In this document: positions 24,281-33,752 of the stretch, in pieces
How the letters are laid out: each line of letters opens with the position of its first letter
Position numbering within the stretch: the stretch's first letter is position 1
Origin: Reichenbachiella sp. 5M10
GTDB lineage: Bacteria > Bacteroidota > Bacteroidia > Cytophagales > Cyclobacteriaceae
Length of the DNA: 64,000 bases
Direction: 5' to 3'
Assembly: GCF_002742335.1 (NCBI RefSeq)
Contig: NZ_MDGR01000007.1
Location: forward strand, 4,344,501-4,408,500
The notes under the pieces: generated by a model
Database searches by the model: none
Told to the model about the DNA's origin: nothing
Seen by the model: only the letters and a program-made list of their open reading frames with translations
Position numbers and translations under genes: made by a program

Positions 24281-26782
24281 TTTGACGAACTCACCATAGC
24301 GTCGAGTGATCGCGATGATGAACCCAATCACCATTACGAGGGTGCCTATCCAGAGTATATTGATCATTGGTTTTTCGACCGCTTCGAGTATCACCCAGTC
24401 TTTTTGTGTTTTGTTTACCCCGATTTTGAAACTGTTGCTTTTTGGGTCGATTTCCGTGATGGTGAGCTTGACGCCTAGGTCATGGATGATATCAGAGAGC
24501 AGACCTGCTTGGTTGTTTTTGATGATGTAATAAGGCTCAGCGAGGTAGTCTCGATCACTGCCCTTCACTCGGATGTCTGCTTTGATAGCGACATCTCCTT
24601 CTCCTAGTGTCAGCCCGTCCAGTTCGGTCACCCGTTGTACCTTTTCGAGTGTGGCCACAAAATCATTGACAAAGAAGGGTTCGTCGAGTTGAGTCGTGAT
24701 GATTTCTGTTTCGCTCCAGTCTGTCTCTTGATCTGGGTCTGGGAAGGTTCGCACATGCGTGTAAAGGTCAAACCCTAGTTTGCGCTTGATGTCAGGAGAA
24801 AAGACCGTCATGTTCATCTTTTCATTGATCTGCACCGTTGGGTAGAGGTCGAATGATGTTTCTCCCTTGGTATAAGCGATTTCGAAGTAGCTCGTCTCAG
24901 GTGTGATCAGGGTGAGAGTATCCCCCTGATGGAAAACAACTTCTTCATCTGAAGATAAGTCAACCGCAGCGATGGCTTGTGTTTCGTTGATTTGATTGAT
25001 GTCATGGATGTTGACATAGCTAGGGAATCCCTCGATGCGTTTGCGTGTGCCTTTGTAGTTGAGAGAGTACTCTCCCATCTGGCGGTCTTCGTTTTGGAAG
25101 AGCAATAGATTCTTTTGGTTCACTTCGTCTGGAAATTCTTTGCTCCATACCAGTCCTGTTTGGTTGAGCGAGACGATTTTGGAGTAGCCTGAGGAGAACA
25201 ATACTCCCAAGAGCATCATGGCGATACCGATATGACTGATGGCTCCACCTGACAAATTGATATTGGTTTTCCATCGATCCAATAAAATCTTGGCATTGGC
25301 GATGATGGAGTAGGTTCCTGCTGTCAGTACGAGGATGTAGGTGATGTTCTGGACTTTGAAAAGGATGATGATCGCTGCAGTGATGGCCAATGTGAGCACA
25401 ATGGGTAGCAGTAGTGCATCTTTGAGTTTGGTTTTGTCCATTTTGTTCCACCAAAAAAACTGCCCCGTACCTGATAGAAGAGCGATCAATACGCCCCCCC
25501 AAAGCTGATACTGCGTGTAATATTCCACTTGATCTACAGGAGGAGCCATGTTGGAGTCAATCCCGACGAGCCCCACGAGGGCGTTCCACACAGGGATGGA
25601 TGTAGGAATGATCACTTGGAATCCCATCAGACAGAGTACAGTTGCTCCCATGAATATCCAAAACTCACGAGAGTAGGTCGAGACTTCTTGTTCGTCGCTT
25701 TCGAGTTTTTTCCATGATCTGATGATCAAAAAGAGCGTCCCAAGGACAAAGGCCAGAAGATAAACGAGCAATTGTCCGGAGAGCCCCAAGTCTGTAAAGG
25801 AGTGAACAGACGAATCACCCAAGATGCCGCTTCGGGTTAAGAATGTAGAATATACAATCAGCAAGAAAGCCGATACCGCAAGGATGATGGCTGATTTGAG
25901 TGCAGTGGTACTTTTCTTGAAGGCGATCATGGTGTGGATCGCTGCGATGAGAACGAGCCAAGGTACGTAGACGGCATTTTCTACAGGGTCCCAGTTCCAG
26001 TAGCCGCCAAAATTGAGCGTTTCGTAAGCCCAGTAGCCGCCCATCAAGATTCCCACGCCTAGGACGACTGCTGAGAATAGCGACCAAGGCAAGGCGGGCC
26101 TGATCCATTCTTTGAATTTACCCAACCATAGCCCAGCGATACAGTATGCAAAGGGAATCAGAGTCGTCGCAAAACCTAAGAACAAGGTCGGTGGGTGGAT
26201 GACCATCCAGTAGTTTTGGAGTAGCGGGTTTAGTCCAGAGCCGTCTTCGGGGATGAAATCCGGGCTGGTTTTGAATATCGGTGCATCCATCGCATCACGT
26301 AGGAGGATGAATGGAGAACTGCCGATTTTGAGATTGAAAAGAACCACACCGAGGATCATCGATAGCAAAAATCCCTGTACGATAGCGAAGATGGCCATTA
26401 CGGGGGCTTCCCAAAATTTGTTGGTACGGATGAGGACGAACCCTAGGATGGCATTCCAGAAGATCCAAAGGAGGAAAGACCCCTCCTGCCCTTCCCAAAA
26501 GGCGGAGATTTGGTAGTAGACTGGGAGGACAGTCGAACTGTGGCTGTAAGCATAGTGGTACTCAAAGTAACCCCTGTTGATGATGGTGAAGAGCGTCGCG
26601 ACGACCCCAAGAGCCGAGCCGCCATGTACCCAAAAAGCTATCCGGGCGAAACGCATCCAAGAGTCTTTGTCTGCGATCTCAGTAGATTGTACAGAACGAA
26701 AATAGCCGTAGGCCGACACCAAAGCACTGACGAATGCAGCGATGATCAAAAAGTGACCCAGAGAGCCAATGAAATAATGCAT
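24257..26782 (-). CDS. ccmF: CcmF/CcsA-type cytochrome c haem lyase
   Basis: 841 residues, polytopic. The N-terminal two-thirds is the haem-lyase core with 'VIHPPTLFLGF' (conserved His at about 196) and the tryptophan-rich WWD motif 'GGYWNWDPVENAVYVPW' near 259-275. A C-terminal periplasmic domain of about 250 residues precedes the last membrane segment and basic tail. It attaches haem to apocytochrome c at the periplasmic face. It is longer than proteobacterial CcmF (about 650 residues) because of the C-terminal domain, as is usual in Bacteroidota. Last gene of the ccm operon. Confidence 0.92.
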   Translation of the reverse strand: MHYFIGSLGHFLIIAAFVSALVSAYGYFRSVQSTEIADKDSWMRFARIAFWVHGGSALGVVATLFTIINRGYFEYHYAYSHSSTVLPVYYQISAFWEGQEGSFLLWIFWNAILGFVLIRTNKFWEAPVMAIFAIVQGFLLSMILGVVLFNLKIGSSPFILLRDAMDAPIFKTSPDFIPEDGSGLNPLLQNYWMVIHPPTLFLGFATTLIPFAYCIAGLWLGKFKEWIRPALPWSLFSAVVLGVGILMGGYWAYETLNFGGYWNWDPVENAVYVPWLVLIAAIHTMIAFKKSTTALKSAIILAVSAFLLIVYSTFLTRSGILGDSSVHSFTDLGLSGQLLVYLLAFVLGTLFLIIRSWKKLESDEQEVSTYSREFWIFMGATVLCLMGFQVIIPTSIPVWNALVGLVGIDSNMAPPVDQVEYYTQYQLWGGVLIALLSGTGQFFWWNKMDKTKLKDALLLPIVLTLAITAAIIILFKVQNITYILVLTAGTYSIIANAKILLDRWKTNINLSGGAISHIGIAMMLLGVLFSSGYSKIVSLNQTGLVWSKEFPDEVNQKNLLLFQNEDRQMGEYSLNYKGTRKRIEGFPSYVNIHDINQINETQAIAAVDLSSDEEVVFHQGDTLTLITPETSYFEIAYTKGETSFDLYPTVQINEKMNMTVFSPDIKRKLGFDLYTHVRTFPDPDQETDWSETEIITTQLDEPFFVNDFVATLEKVQRVTELDGLTLGEGDVAIKADIRVKGSDRDYLAEPYYIIKNNQAGLLSDIIHDLGVKLTITEIDPKSNSFKIGVNKTQKDWVILEAVEKPMINILWIGTLVMVIGFIIAITRRYGEFVKMKAKGLE

Positions 26783-26791
26783 AGGGGAAAA

Positions 26792-27205
26792 TTAAACGTC
26801 GTTCACTTCGATGGTTTCTTCCTGGTATTTGGAAGGGCACTTCATCAATATTTTAGATGCGAGAAAATGGTCGTTTTGGAAGTTGCCCACGACAACTACT
26901 TGCTCAGATCGTAGAAAGTCCGCTGGCATGGGTTCATTGAAATACACGCGTTGTTCTTCGTTGTTGTTGTCCACGAGGACAAAAGAGAAGGCCAGTTTGT
27001 TGGGAGAATCTTGGATGCCGACGATCTCACCGTGCGCATCTTTTTTGAGCTGACCTACCACGTGGATTTTCTTGCTGTCACCATCCTCTGCCATGGCACG
27101 TGCATCGTCAAATCCGACATAAGTACTGGCGTCTCCAGCGGTAGAGATGATCACCATGATGGCTGCTGCGATCACTACGATTCCAAAAATATGAGACTTC
27201 TTCAT
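26792..27205 (-). CDS. ccmE: cytochrome c maturation protein CcmE with CxxxY motif
   Basis: 137 residues. One N-terminal membrane anchor, then an OB-fold ('HVVGQLKKDA', 'FSFVLVDNNNEEQRVYFNEP', 'VVVVGNFQNDHFLASKILMK'). The haem-attachment site reads C-P-S-K-Y at residues 123-127. The classic HxxxY His is replaced by Cys, the CxxxY variant described for Desulfovibrio and archaeal CcmE. It takes haem from CcmC and passes it to CcmF. It lies ten bases upstream of ccmF and one base after the ccmD-like gene. Confidence 0.88.
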   Translation of the reverse strand: MKKSHIFGIVVIAAAIMVIISTAGDASTYVGFDDARAMAEDGDSKKIHVVGQLKKDAHGEIVGIQDSPNKLAFSFVLVDNNNEEQRVYFNEPMPADFLRSEQVVVVGNFQNDHFLASKILMKCPSKYQEETIEVNDV

Positions 27206-27206
27206 A

Positions 27207-27464
27207 TCAATCCTGCTTTGCTTCTGTCAATTCGTCTTCGAGTTTGGTGACTTTTTTGTCCAGGCGGACGAGGTAAATCACCATGCCTGCAAAGATGGTC
27301 ATTACCACCGCAACTACTACGTAAATCTTACCGCTTTGTCGCATGATATCCGCCATTTCCACCCGTTGATTGGTGTAGTCGTCTTCGGTGACTTGGTATT
27401 TTTTATCTTGGGCTGTCGCCTGTAGGCTCAGCGTGAGGAGGAGTACAAAAAGTAATTTTTTCAT
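27207..27464 (-). CDS. CcmD-like small membrane protein
   Basis: 85 residues from ATG 27464. It has a signal peptide 'MKKLLFVLLLTLSLQATAQ', a short linker, one membrane segment 'GKIYVVVAVVMTIFAGMVIY' and a charged coiled tail 'RLDKKVTKLEDELTEAKQ'. This matches the layout of Bacteroidota CcmD-like proteins, which stabilise the CcmC-CcmE complex. Its place between ccmC and ccmE supports the call. The frame extends to 27524, overlapping ccmC, but that part is not signal-like. Confidence 0.7.
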   Translation of the reverse strand: MKKLLFVLLLTLSLQATAQDKKYQVTEDDYTNQRVEMADIMRQSGKIYVVVAVVMTIFAGMVIYLVRLDKKVTKLEDELTEAKQD

Positions 27465-27471
27465 GTGATCA

Positions 27472-28140
27472 TCAAAGGTCTTGTGTGAGGCGAATGTCTT
27501 GGATACGAATCTTGATCGAGGCAAACCATACGCCCATGAGTGTCCAGCCGACGATGGCTGGGTAAAATATCATTCTTAGTTTTCCGTCTAGGTCAAAATA
27601 GTTGAAACCAGGGTTTCCACCGTTGCCTGGATGCATGGAATCGGTCAGGCGTGGTAGAATGAACAGCAGCGGGATCATCGCGAAGTACGCGAAGATGTTG
27701 TAGACCGCAGAGATTCTGCTGCGTTGTTGGGGATCTTCGAAAGAACTGCGGAGGATGAAATAGGCAAAGTAGATCAGCAGTGCGATCGCAGAAGCGTTTT
27801 GCTTTGGGTCTCCACTCCAGAACTCTCCCCAGGTGTATCGAGCCCAGACCATGCCAGTCACGATACCGAGCACGCCGAATAGACAACCTGCTTTGGCATA
27901 CGCTTCGGCCCGGATGTCGAAGTACTCATTTTTGCTCGATAGGTATCGGAGCGAATAGACTAGGGATCCTGTCAGCAGGATGATCATCCCAAACCACATG
28001 GTGACGTGGTAGTACAGGTTTCGGATGGTCTCGTTGAGGATGGCGAGACGGGGAACCTCCATCAGTAACCCGCCCAAGAGTGCATAGGCGGTGAGCAGCA
28101 CACCCAAGATTTTCCACCAAGATTTTTTAATTGAAAACAT
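27472..28140 (-). CDS. ccmC: CcmC/CcsA haem-handling membrane protein
   Basis: 222 residues with six membrane segments. A conserved His lies in 'YYHVTMWFGM' (about 45), and the WWD-like loop is 'WGEFWSGDPKQNAS' (104-117), with a second periplasmic His near 'DSMHPGN'. It presents haem to CcmE. The WWD motif is the Bacteroidota form (WGxFWxxDPKxN) rather than WGxWWxWDxR. The start is one base after the ccmB stop. Confidence 0.9.
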   Translation of the reverse strand: MFSIKKSWWKILGVLLTAYALLGGLLMEVPRLAILNETIRNLYYHVTMWFGMIILLTGSLVYSLRYLSSKNEYFDIRAEAYAKAGCLFGVLGIVTGMVWARYTWGEFWSGDPKQNASAIALLIYFAYFILRSSFEDPQQRSRISAVYNIFAYFAMIPLLFILPRLTDSMHPGNGGNPGFNYFDLDGKLRMIFYPAIVGWTLMGVWFASIKIRIQDIRLTQDL

Positions 28141-28141
28141 A

Positions 28142-28807
28142 TTAGCTTCTCCATAGGTAGGGAAACAGCAGATAGGCCAGCGTCCCTACGATCATATCAA
28201 TTGCGAGCAAAGTTAGTAACTCATCGAGACTTTCGGAGCGTGCAATCCCATCTATTGCATTTCGCGAAAGCTTGATGATCATCAATAGGATAGGTATGAT
28301 GACTGGGAAGGAAAGAATGGCCATGAGCATGCCGTTGTTGTCTGCCTTGGAGGCGATTCCAGACATCAGCGAGAGTGTCGTGGCGAACCCAACCGTGCCT
28401 GCTAGAATAATAAGGAGAAAGAAACCGGGGTCTTGCACACGATTACCGAGCACGAGGCTAAACACACCGAAGGCCAAGATGGAGAGTAGGATGAGCAAGC
28501 CAGAGTTGTAGAGGATCTTGGAGAGGATGATGCTTTGTGGGCGGACTAGGTTGAAGTAGTAGAGCTGCCGACCTTCCTTTTCTTGGATGAAGCTTTTGGC
28601 GACCGTGCTGATGGAGGTGAACAGGATGATGATCCAGTAGAGCGCATTCCAGCTGAACTGATCGACCCGAGCATGTAGCACCTCGAAAGATAGGTAACAG
28701 ATAAAGATCGTAGAAAAAGTATACAGCAGTATGCCGTTGAGGGCATATTTGTGCCTCCATTCGAGTACGATATCTTTCCACAGCAGTGCCTTGATCTCTT
28801 TGAGCAT
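28142..28807 (-). CDS. ccmB: haem exporter permease CcmB
   Basis: About 221 residues from ATG 28807, with the CcmB N-terminus 'LLWKDIVLEWRHKYALNGIL' and six hydrophobic segments. The ABC permease would pair with a CcmA ATPase, which is not in the window; a distant ccmA is likely. It is the first gene of the reverse-strand ccm operon. A TAAATTTG -7 box lies at 28817-28824, so the leader may be only about five bases unless another promoter is used. Confidence 0.9.
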   Translation of the reverse strand: MLKEIKALLWKDIVLEWRHKYALNGILLYTFSTIFICYLSFEVLHARVDQFSWNALYWIIILFTSISTVAKSFIQEKEGRQLYYFNLVRPQSIILSKILYNSGLLILLSILAFGVFSLVLGNRVQDPGFFLLIILAGTVGFATTLSLMSGIASKADNNGMLMAILSFPVIIPILLMIIKLSRNAIDGIARSESLDELLTLLAIDMIVGTLAYLLFPYLWRS

Positions 28808-28816
28808 AACAGGGGG

Positions 28817-28824
28817 CAAATTTA
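28817..28824 (-). promoter_or_regulatory. -7 box TAAATTTG of ccm operon
   Basis: A perfect TAnnTTTG on the reverse strand, ten bases before the ccmB ATG. If used, the mRNA would be nearly leaderless. There is no clear -33 TTG. Confidence 0.35.
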
Positions 28825-28921
28825 GAGCAAGATTTGCTATAACTTTTCACTTTGATAATTTAAAGCTTTGGATTGCGGGTCAATCCCCTTAGCATTGTGT
28901 TTATTTAGTATAAGGAAATAA

Positions 28922-29932
28922 ATGGAAACTATACTCGTAACTGGCAGTGCCGGATTTATCGGCTACCACCTTTCGAAACGATTGCTTGATGATGGTTACA
29001 AAGTCATCGGTGTAGACAATCTGAATGATTACTATGATGTCAATCTGAAAAGAGCAAGATTGACTCAATTAGAAACGTACGATCAGTTTTCCTTTTATGA
29101 AACAGGCCTGGAAGACAAAACTGGTTTGGAGCAAGTTTTTACTGAAAACACAGTGGAATATGTCGTTAATTTAGCTGCTCAAGCAGGGGTTCGATATTCG
29201 ATTGAGAATCCAGCAGCTTATGTCAACGCCAACTTGGTCGGCTTTGCCAATATCATTGAAATAAGTAAGAATAATAATGTGAAGCAGTTTTTGTTTGCCT
29301 CTTCGAGCTCAGTGTATGGAGCGAATGAAAACATGCCTTTTTCGGTAAGTGACAATGTGGATCACCCCATGTCTCTTTATGCTGCGACCAAAAAATCCAA
29401 TGAATTGATTGCACACTCTTATGCTTCGTTGTTTGACTTGCCTGTCACGGGACTAAGGTTTTTTACAGTGTATGGTCCTTGGGGTCGGCCAGATATGGCT
29501 TTGTTTTTGTTCACTAAAGCGATACTTGCTGGAGAAGAAATCAATGTTTTCAATGAGGGTAAGATGCTTCGAGATTTCACGTATGTGGGCGATATCGTAG
29601 AAGGAATCAGTAGGTTACTGAAAAGCCCAGTTGAAATAAATAGGGATTGGGACGGCAAAAACCCAGACCCTTCGTCAAGTTATGCCCCATATCGTTTATA
29701 CAACATTGGAAACAATGACCCTGTAGAATTGATGGACTTTATCCGAGCGATAGAGGCCAAATTGGGCATCAAGGCTAAAATGAACTTGATGCCATTGCAG
29801 CCTGGAGATGTGCCACAAACCTATGCTAATGTAGATGCGCTCATGAAAGACGTCGGGTACAAACCTAGTACGACGATCGAAGAGGGAATCGGAGCATTCG
29901 TTGATTGGTACAAAGACTATTACAATGCCTAA
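28922..29932 (+). CDS. UDP-glucuronate 4-epimerase-like SDR
   Basis: 336 residues of the extended SDR family. The NAD-binding Rossmann motif is 'GSAGFIGYHLSKRLL', and 'VDNLNDYYDVNLKRARL' is typical of UDP-GlcA epimerases. The catalytic site is 'YAATKK' and the substrate region reads 'TVYGPWGRPDMALFLF'. It interconverts UDP-glucuronate and UDP-galacturonate. It is the first gene of the polysaccharide locus, 21 bases before rfbA. Confidence 0.9.
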   Translation: METILVTGSAGFIGYHLSKRLLDDGYKVIGVDNLNDYYDVNLKRARLTQLETYDQFSFYETGLEDKTGLEQVFTENTVEYVVNLAAQAGVRYSIENPAAYVNANLVGFANIIEISKNNNVKQFLFASSSSVYGANENMPFSVSDNVDHPMSLYAATKKSNELIAHSYASLFDLPVTGLRFFTVYGPWGRPDMALFLFTKAILAGEEINVFNEGKMLRDFTYVGDIVEGISRLLKSPVEINRDWDGKNPDPSSSYAPYRLYNIGNNDPVELMDFIRAIEAKLGIKAKMNLMPLQPGDVPQTYANVDALMKDVGYKPSTTIEEGIGAFVDWYKDYYNA

Positions 29933-29953
29933 AACCTATAACCTAACTTAACT

Positions 29954-30817
29954 ATGAAAGGAATTATTCTCGCAGGAGGATCTGGTACGCGATTGCACCC
30001 ATTGACGATGGCGATCAGTAAGCAGATGCTTCCTGTGTATGATAAACCCATGATCTATTACCCTTTGTCTACTTTGATGTTGGCGGGGATTCGAGAGATT
30101 TTGATTATTTCCACCCCGAGAGATTTGCCATTGTTTCAAGGCTTGCTCGGAGATGGCAAAAGCCTAGGGTGTGAATTTCATTATGCCGTGCAAGAAAGGC
30201 CAGAAGGGCTGGCCCAAGCTTTTTTGATTGGAAAGGAATTCATCGGAAAAGAGAAAGTAGCCTTGGTCTTGGGGGATAATATTTTCTATGCTTCTGGGCT
30301 GTCCAAAAAACTACAAAGTGCAAGCAATATCGAAGGGGGCTTGGTGTTTGCCTATCATGTCAATGACCCGGAGCGTTATGGAGTGGTCGAGTTTGATGAC
30401 AAAAAGAAGGCTCTGTCGATTGTGGAAAAGCCAGAAAAACCAAAGTCAAATTTTGCGGTACCTGGGCTCTATTTTTATGACAATGATGTGGTCAATATTA
30501 GCGAATCGATCAAGCCTAGTGCACGAGGAGAACTTGAAATCACGTCTGTCAATAGTGAGTATCTACAGCAAGGGCGGCTTAACGTTGAGATTTTGGATAG
30601 AGGAACGGCGTGGTTGGACACAGGTACTTTTGCTTCATTGATGCAAGCGGGGTCTTTTGTCCAAGTCATCGAAGAAAGGCAAGGCTTGAAGATCGGATGT
30701 ATCGAAGAAGTTGCGTACAAAATGAATTTTATTGATGCTAAGGAGTTGGAGGCCTTGGCTCGACCCTTGGTCAAGAGTGGGTATGGAGAGTATTTGATGA
30801 ATTTAATTGGCGCATAG
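29954..30817 (+). CDS. rfbA: glucose-1-phosphate thymidylyltransferase
   Basis: 287 residues. The nucleotidyltransferase signature is '[16 protein letters not shown]', with '[17 protein letters not shown]', '[10 protein letters not shown]' and '[13 protein letters not shown]'. It makes dTDP-glucose for dTDP-sugars such as L-rhamnose. It is followed by rfbC with one base between stop and start. No rfbB or rfbD gene is present in the window, so these must be elsewhere. Confidence 0.95.
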   Translation: MKGIILAGGSGTRLHPLTMAISKQMLPVYDKPMIYYPLSTLMLAGIREILIISTPRDLPLFQGLLGDGKSLGCEFHYAVQERPEGLAQAFLIGKEFIGKEKVALVLGDNIFYASGLSKKLQSASNIEGGLVFAYHVNDPERYGVVEFDDKKKALSIVEKPEKPKSNFAVPGLYFYDNDVVNISESIKPSARGELEITSVNSEYLQQGRLNVEILDRGTAWLDTGTFASLMQAGSFVQVIEERQGLKIGCIEEVAYKMNFIDAKELEALARPLVKSGYGEYLMNLIGA

Positions 30818-30818
30818 T

Positions 30819-31382
30819 ATGGAAATCAAGTCATTACATTTGAAAGGGGCTTTTTCGGTACAGCCCAAGCTGTTTCAAGACAATCGAGGGTATTTTTTCG
30901 AATGGTTCAATGCCAAACGCTTTGAACAAGAAACGGGGATCGGGTTTGTGCCTGTTCAGTTCAATTCATCTCGGTCTACTAAGGGAGTGTTGCGTGGCAT
31001 GCATTTTCAAGAGATGCCAGCTAGTCAAACCAAACTAGTCGGCGTGACTCAGGGAGAGATTCAAGACGTGATTGTAGATTTGAGAGAAGGTTCTCCTACC
31101 TATGGCCAATATTACTCGGAGGTGATTAGTCAAGAGAAAAAGAATCAGTTGTTCGTGCCCAAAGGGTTTGCACACGGTTTTTTGGTGTTATCTGAGACAG
31201 CAGAAATTTTTTATGCGATCGATGACTACTATTCACCAGAGCATGAGAGTGGGATCATGTACAACGACGCTGCTGTAGGCATCGAGTGGCTATTGCCAGA
31301 AAACGAAATCATTCTTTCAGAAAAGGACAAACTATACGAACCACTAACTAACAGAACATTAAATTTTCAATACAATGGCTAA
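30819..31382 (+). CDS. rfbC: dTDP-4-dehydrorhamnose 3,5-epimerase
   Basis: About 187 residues from ATG 30819. It has the cupin of RfbC: '[16 protein letters not shown]', '[18 protein letters not shown]' (catalytic His), '[15 protein letters not shown]' and '[15 protein letters not shown]'. It epimerises dTDP-4-keto-6-deoxyglucose at C3 and C5. Its stop overlaps the next start. Confidence 0.94.
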   Translation: MEIKSLHLKGAFSVQPKLFQDNRGYFFEWFNAKRFEQETGIGFVPVQFNSSRSTKGVLRGMHFQEMPASQTKLVGVTQGEIQDVIVDLREGSPTYGQYYSEVISQEKKNQLFVPKGFAHGFLVLSETAEIFYAIDDYYSPEHESGIMYNDAAVGIEWLLPENEIILSEKDKLYEPLTNRTLNFQYNG

Positions 31383-32316
31383 GAAAAGAGTACTTATTAC
31401 AGGAGGAGCAGGATTCCTTGGTTCACATTTGTGTGATCGTTTTTTGAAGGAAGGCTGTCACGTGATTGCTATGGACAATCTGATTACAGGTTCTTTGGAC
31501 AATATTCAACATTTGTTTCACAGAGAGGATTTCGAGTTTTACAATCACGACGTGTCTAAGTTTGTCCATGTGCCTGGAGACTTGGACTACATCATGCATT
31601 TTGCATCGCCAGCTAGTCCGATCGATTATTTGAAGATGCCTATTCAGACTTTGAAAGTAGGTTCTTTGGGTACGCATAATTTGTTAGGGTTAGCTAAGGC
31701 TAAAGGAGCAAGAATGCTTATTGCATCTACTTCAGAGGTATATGGAGACCCTTTGGTTCACCCACAGACGGAAGATTATTGGGGTAATGTAAACCCTGTC
31801 GGGCCAAGAGGAGTATACGATGAGGCGAAGCGTTTTCAAGAGGCCATGACGATGGGGTATCATACGTTCCATGGTGTGGAGACGCGAATCGTCAGGATAT
31901 TCAATACCTATGGCCCAAGAATGCGATTGGACGATGGTCGTGTGTTGCCAGCTTTCATTGGGCAAGCTTTGAGAGGAGAAGATTTAACCGCATTTGGTGA
32001 CGGTTCACAGACGAGATCTTTTTGTTATGTAGATGACCTGGTCGAGGGGATTTACCGATTGCTATTGAGTGATTGTGCTGATCCTGTCAATATAGGCAAT
32101 CCAGATGAAATCACGATCAATCAATTTGCGGAAGAAATTTTGAAATTGACGGGTAGCAAGTCTAAGATTGTCTATAAGCCATTGCCAACAGATGACCCGA
32201 AGCAGCGTCAACCGAACATCACCAAAGCAAAGGAGCTTTTGGGTTGGTCACCGCAATTTTCAAGAAGTGAAGGTTTGAAGCCTACTTTGGAGTATTTTAA
32301 GAATAAAGTGAAATAA
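31375..32316 (+). CDS. UDP-glucuronate decarboxylase-like SDR
   Basis: 313 residues. The Rossmann motif is '[15 protein letters not shown]', with '[12 protein letters not shown]' and '[14 protein letters not shown]' typical of UXS. The catalytic site is 'YDEAKR' and the strongly conserved '[10 protein letters not shown]' follows. It converts UDP-glucuronate to UDP-xylose. With the epimerase and the nucleotide-sugar dehydrogenase it forms a UDP-uronate block. It overlaps rfbC by eight bases. Confidence 0.92.
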   Translation: MAKKRVLITGGAGFLGSHLCDRFLKEGCHVIAMDNLITGSLDNIQHLFHREDFEFYNHDVSKFVHVPGDLDYIMHFASPASPIDYLKMPIQTLKVGSLGTHNLLGLAKAKGARMLIASTSEVYGDPLVHPQTEDYWGNVNPVGPRGVYDEAKRFQEAMTMGYHTFHGVETRIVRIFNTYGPRMRLDDGRVLPAFIGQALRGEDLTAFGDGSQTRSFCYVDDLVEGIYRLLLSDCADPVNIGNPDEITINQFAEEILKLTGSKSKIVYKPLPTDDPKQRQPNITKAKELLGWSPQFSRSEGLKPTLEYFKNKVK

Positions 32317-32317
32317 G

Positions 32318-33565
32318 ATGGATATAAAAGTTGGAGTCATTGGTTTAGGCTATGTTGGCTTGCCGCTAGCAGTCGCAGCAGCAGAGCAGTACGAGGTGAT
32401 TGGTTTTGACATCAATCAAAAGCGTATCGATGAATTGGTGGCAGGTCATGACCGAACAGGTGAGGTGAGTCAGCAAGGCTTGTCTTCGTCTTCAGTACGT
32501 TTTAGTGCGGAAGCACAGGATTTGGCATCTGCCAACTTTTATATAGTGACTGTTCCTACACCCATAGACGAAAACAACAATCCAGACCTTTCGTTGGTGG
32601 AGAAAGCCTCCGTTTTGGTGGGAAAGTATCTCAAAAAGGGAGACATAGTAGTCTATGAGTCCACGGTGTTTCCGGGATGTACAGATGAAATTTGTAAACC
32701 GATATTGGAGAGAGAGTCTGGTTTGGTTTTCAACCAAGATTTTTATCTAGGGTATTCTCCAGAGCGCATCAATCCAGGAGACAAAGAGCGAGGTGTCAAA
32801 GAAATTTTGAAAGTCACAAGTGGCAGTACGGAGGAAATTGCCGCTCGTATCGATGCGTTTTATGCCTCTTTTATTACGGCAGGGACCTATCGAGCGTCTT
32901 CCATCAAGGTCGCTGAAGCGGCTAAGGTTATTGAAAATTCTCAGCGAGACATCAACATTGCCTTTGTCAACGAACTCGCGTTGATCTTCAATCGATTGGA
33001 TATCGATACAGCAGAGGTATTGGAAGCCGCGGGTACCAAGTGGAATTTCTTGCCATTCAAACCAGGGTTAGTCGGTGGGCATTGTATCGGAGTGGATCCT
33101 TACTATTTGACGCACAAAGCAGAGAGTGTCGGTTATTTGCCTGAAGTGATCTTGGCAGGTCGCCGGATCAATAGCAACATGGGCAAGTTCGTCGCACAGG
33201 AGGTCATCAAGCTGATGACAAAGAATCGTGTGGAGTTGGTGGATGCTCGTGTGCTGGTATATGGCATTACCTTCAAAGAAAACTGTCCAGATGTACGCAA
33301 TACCAGAGTCATTGATATCATCGAAGAGTTACAGGAGTACAACATCCAGGTGGATGTCTTTGACCCGTTGGCAGATGCGAGCGAAGTGAAAGAAGAATAT
33401 GGGATAGCATTGGTTTCGGATATCTCTACAACATATAGTGCTCAGATATTGGCCGTCGCTCATAAAGAGTTTGACGAAATTGATTGGAAAAGCCAGTCTG
33501 AAAGCAGCCTTATTTATGATGTGAAGGGGGTTTTACCTCGAGGATTGGTCGCCGGATTTCTGTAG
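32318..33565 (+). CDS. nucleotide-sugar dehydrogenase (TviB/WbpO-like)
   Basis: 415 residues. The N-terminal NAD site is '[17 protein letters not shown]', and the catalytic Cys lies in '[12 protein letters not shown]'. The central domain has '[14 protein letters not shown]', characteristic of the UDP-HexNAc dehydrogenase branch (TviB/WbpO), and the C-terminal '[17 protein letters not shown]' is diagnostic of the family. It oxidises UDP-sugar C6 to the uronate with 2 NAD+. The exact sugar, UDP-GalNAc, UDP-GlcNAc or glucose, is not decided by sequence. Last gene before the cys block. Confidence 0.9.
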   Translation: MDIKVGVIGLGYVGLPLAVAAAEQYEVIGFDINQKRIDELVAGHDRTGEVSQQGLSSSSVRFSAEAQDLASANFYIVTVPTPIDENNNPDLSLVEKASVLVGKYLKKGDIVVYESTVFPGCTDEICKPILERESGLVFNQDFYLGYSPERINPGDKERGVKEILKVTSGSTEEIAARIDAFYASFITAGTYRASSIKVAEAAKVIENSQRDINIAFVNELALIFNRLDIDTAEVLEAAGTKWNFLPFKPGLVGGHCIGVDPYYLTHKAESVGYLPEVILAGRRINSNMGKFVAQEVIKLMTKNRVELVDARVLVYGITFKENCPDVRNTRVIDIIEELQEYNIQVDVFDPLADASEVKEEYGIALVSDISTTYSAQILAVAHKEFDEIDWKSQSESSLIYDVKGVLPRGLVAGFL

Positions 33566-33601
33566 GAAGGGAATAGATTTTAAGAATATAATTATTGTTG
33601 C

Positions 33602-33609
33602 TAGATTTG
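33602..33609 (+). promoter_or_regulatory. -7 box TAGATTTG of cys operon
   Basis: A perfect TAnnTTTG 144 bases before the DUF2061 start. It would give a leader of about 135 nt that contains a nested stem (33669-33708). Confidence 0.45.
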
Positions 33610-33668
33610 CGCCGCATTTAACCCTGCAAACACCAAATATTTTGAAGAACAATTGCATTTATAAGTAC

Positions 33669-33708
33669 CATGAATCTACCACGCTCTGTTGTAGATAACC
33701 TATTCATG
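33669..33708 (+). promoter_or_regulatory. nested hairpin in cys-operon leader
   Basis: ATCTAC (33674-33679) pairs with GTAGAT (33691-33696), enclosed by CATGA (33669-33673) and TCATG (33704-33708). It lies 44 bases before the start codon. It is a candidate for sulfur-responsive RNA control, but no known riboswitch consensus was recognised. Confidence 0.35.
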
Positions 33709-33752
33709 CGCAATTCTTAAAATTCAATTTAATTCAAAAAATTTCATACGAA

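Noticed and set aside
28922-29932. First SDR gene as dTDP-glucose 4,6-dehydratase (rfbB)
   Set aside because: The substrate-region phrase TVYGPWGRPDMALFLF and the NLNDYYDVNLK stretch fit UDP-GlcA 4-epimerases rather than RfbB.
33616-33752. SAM-type riboswitch upstream of the cys operon
   Set aside because: Stems are present, but no recognised SAM-I/II/III core sequence was found.
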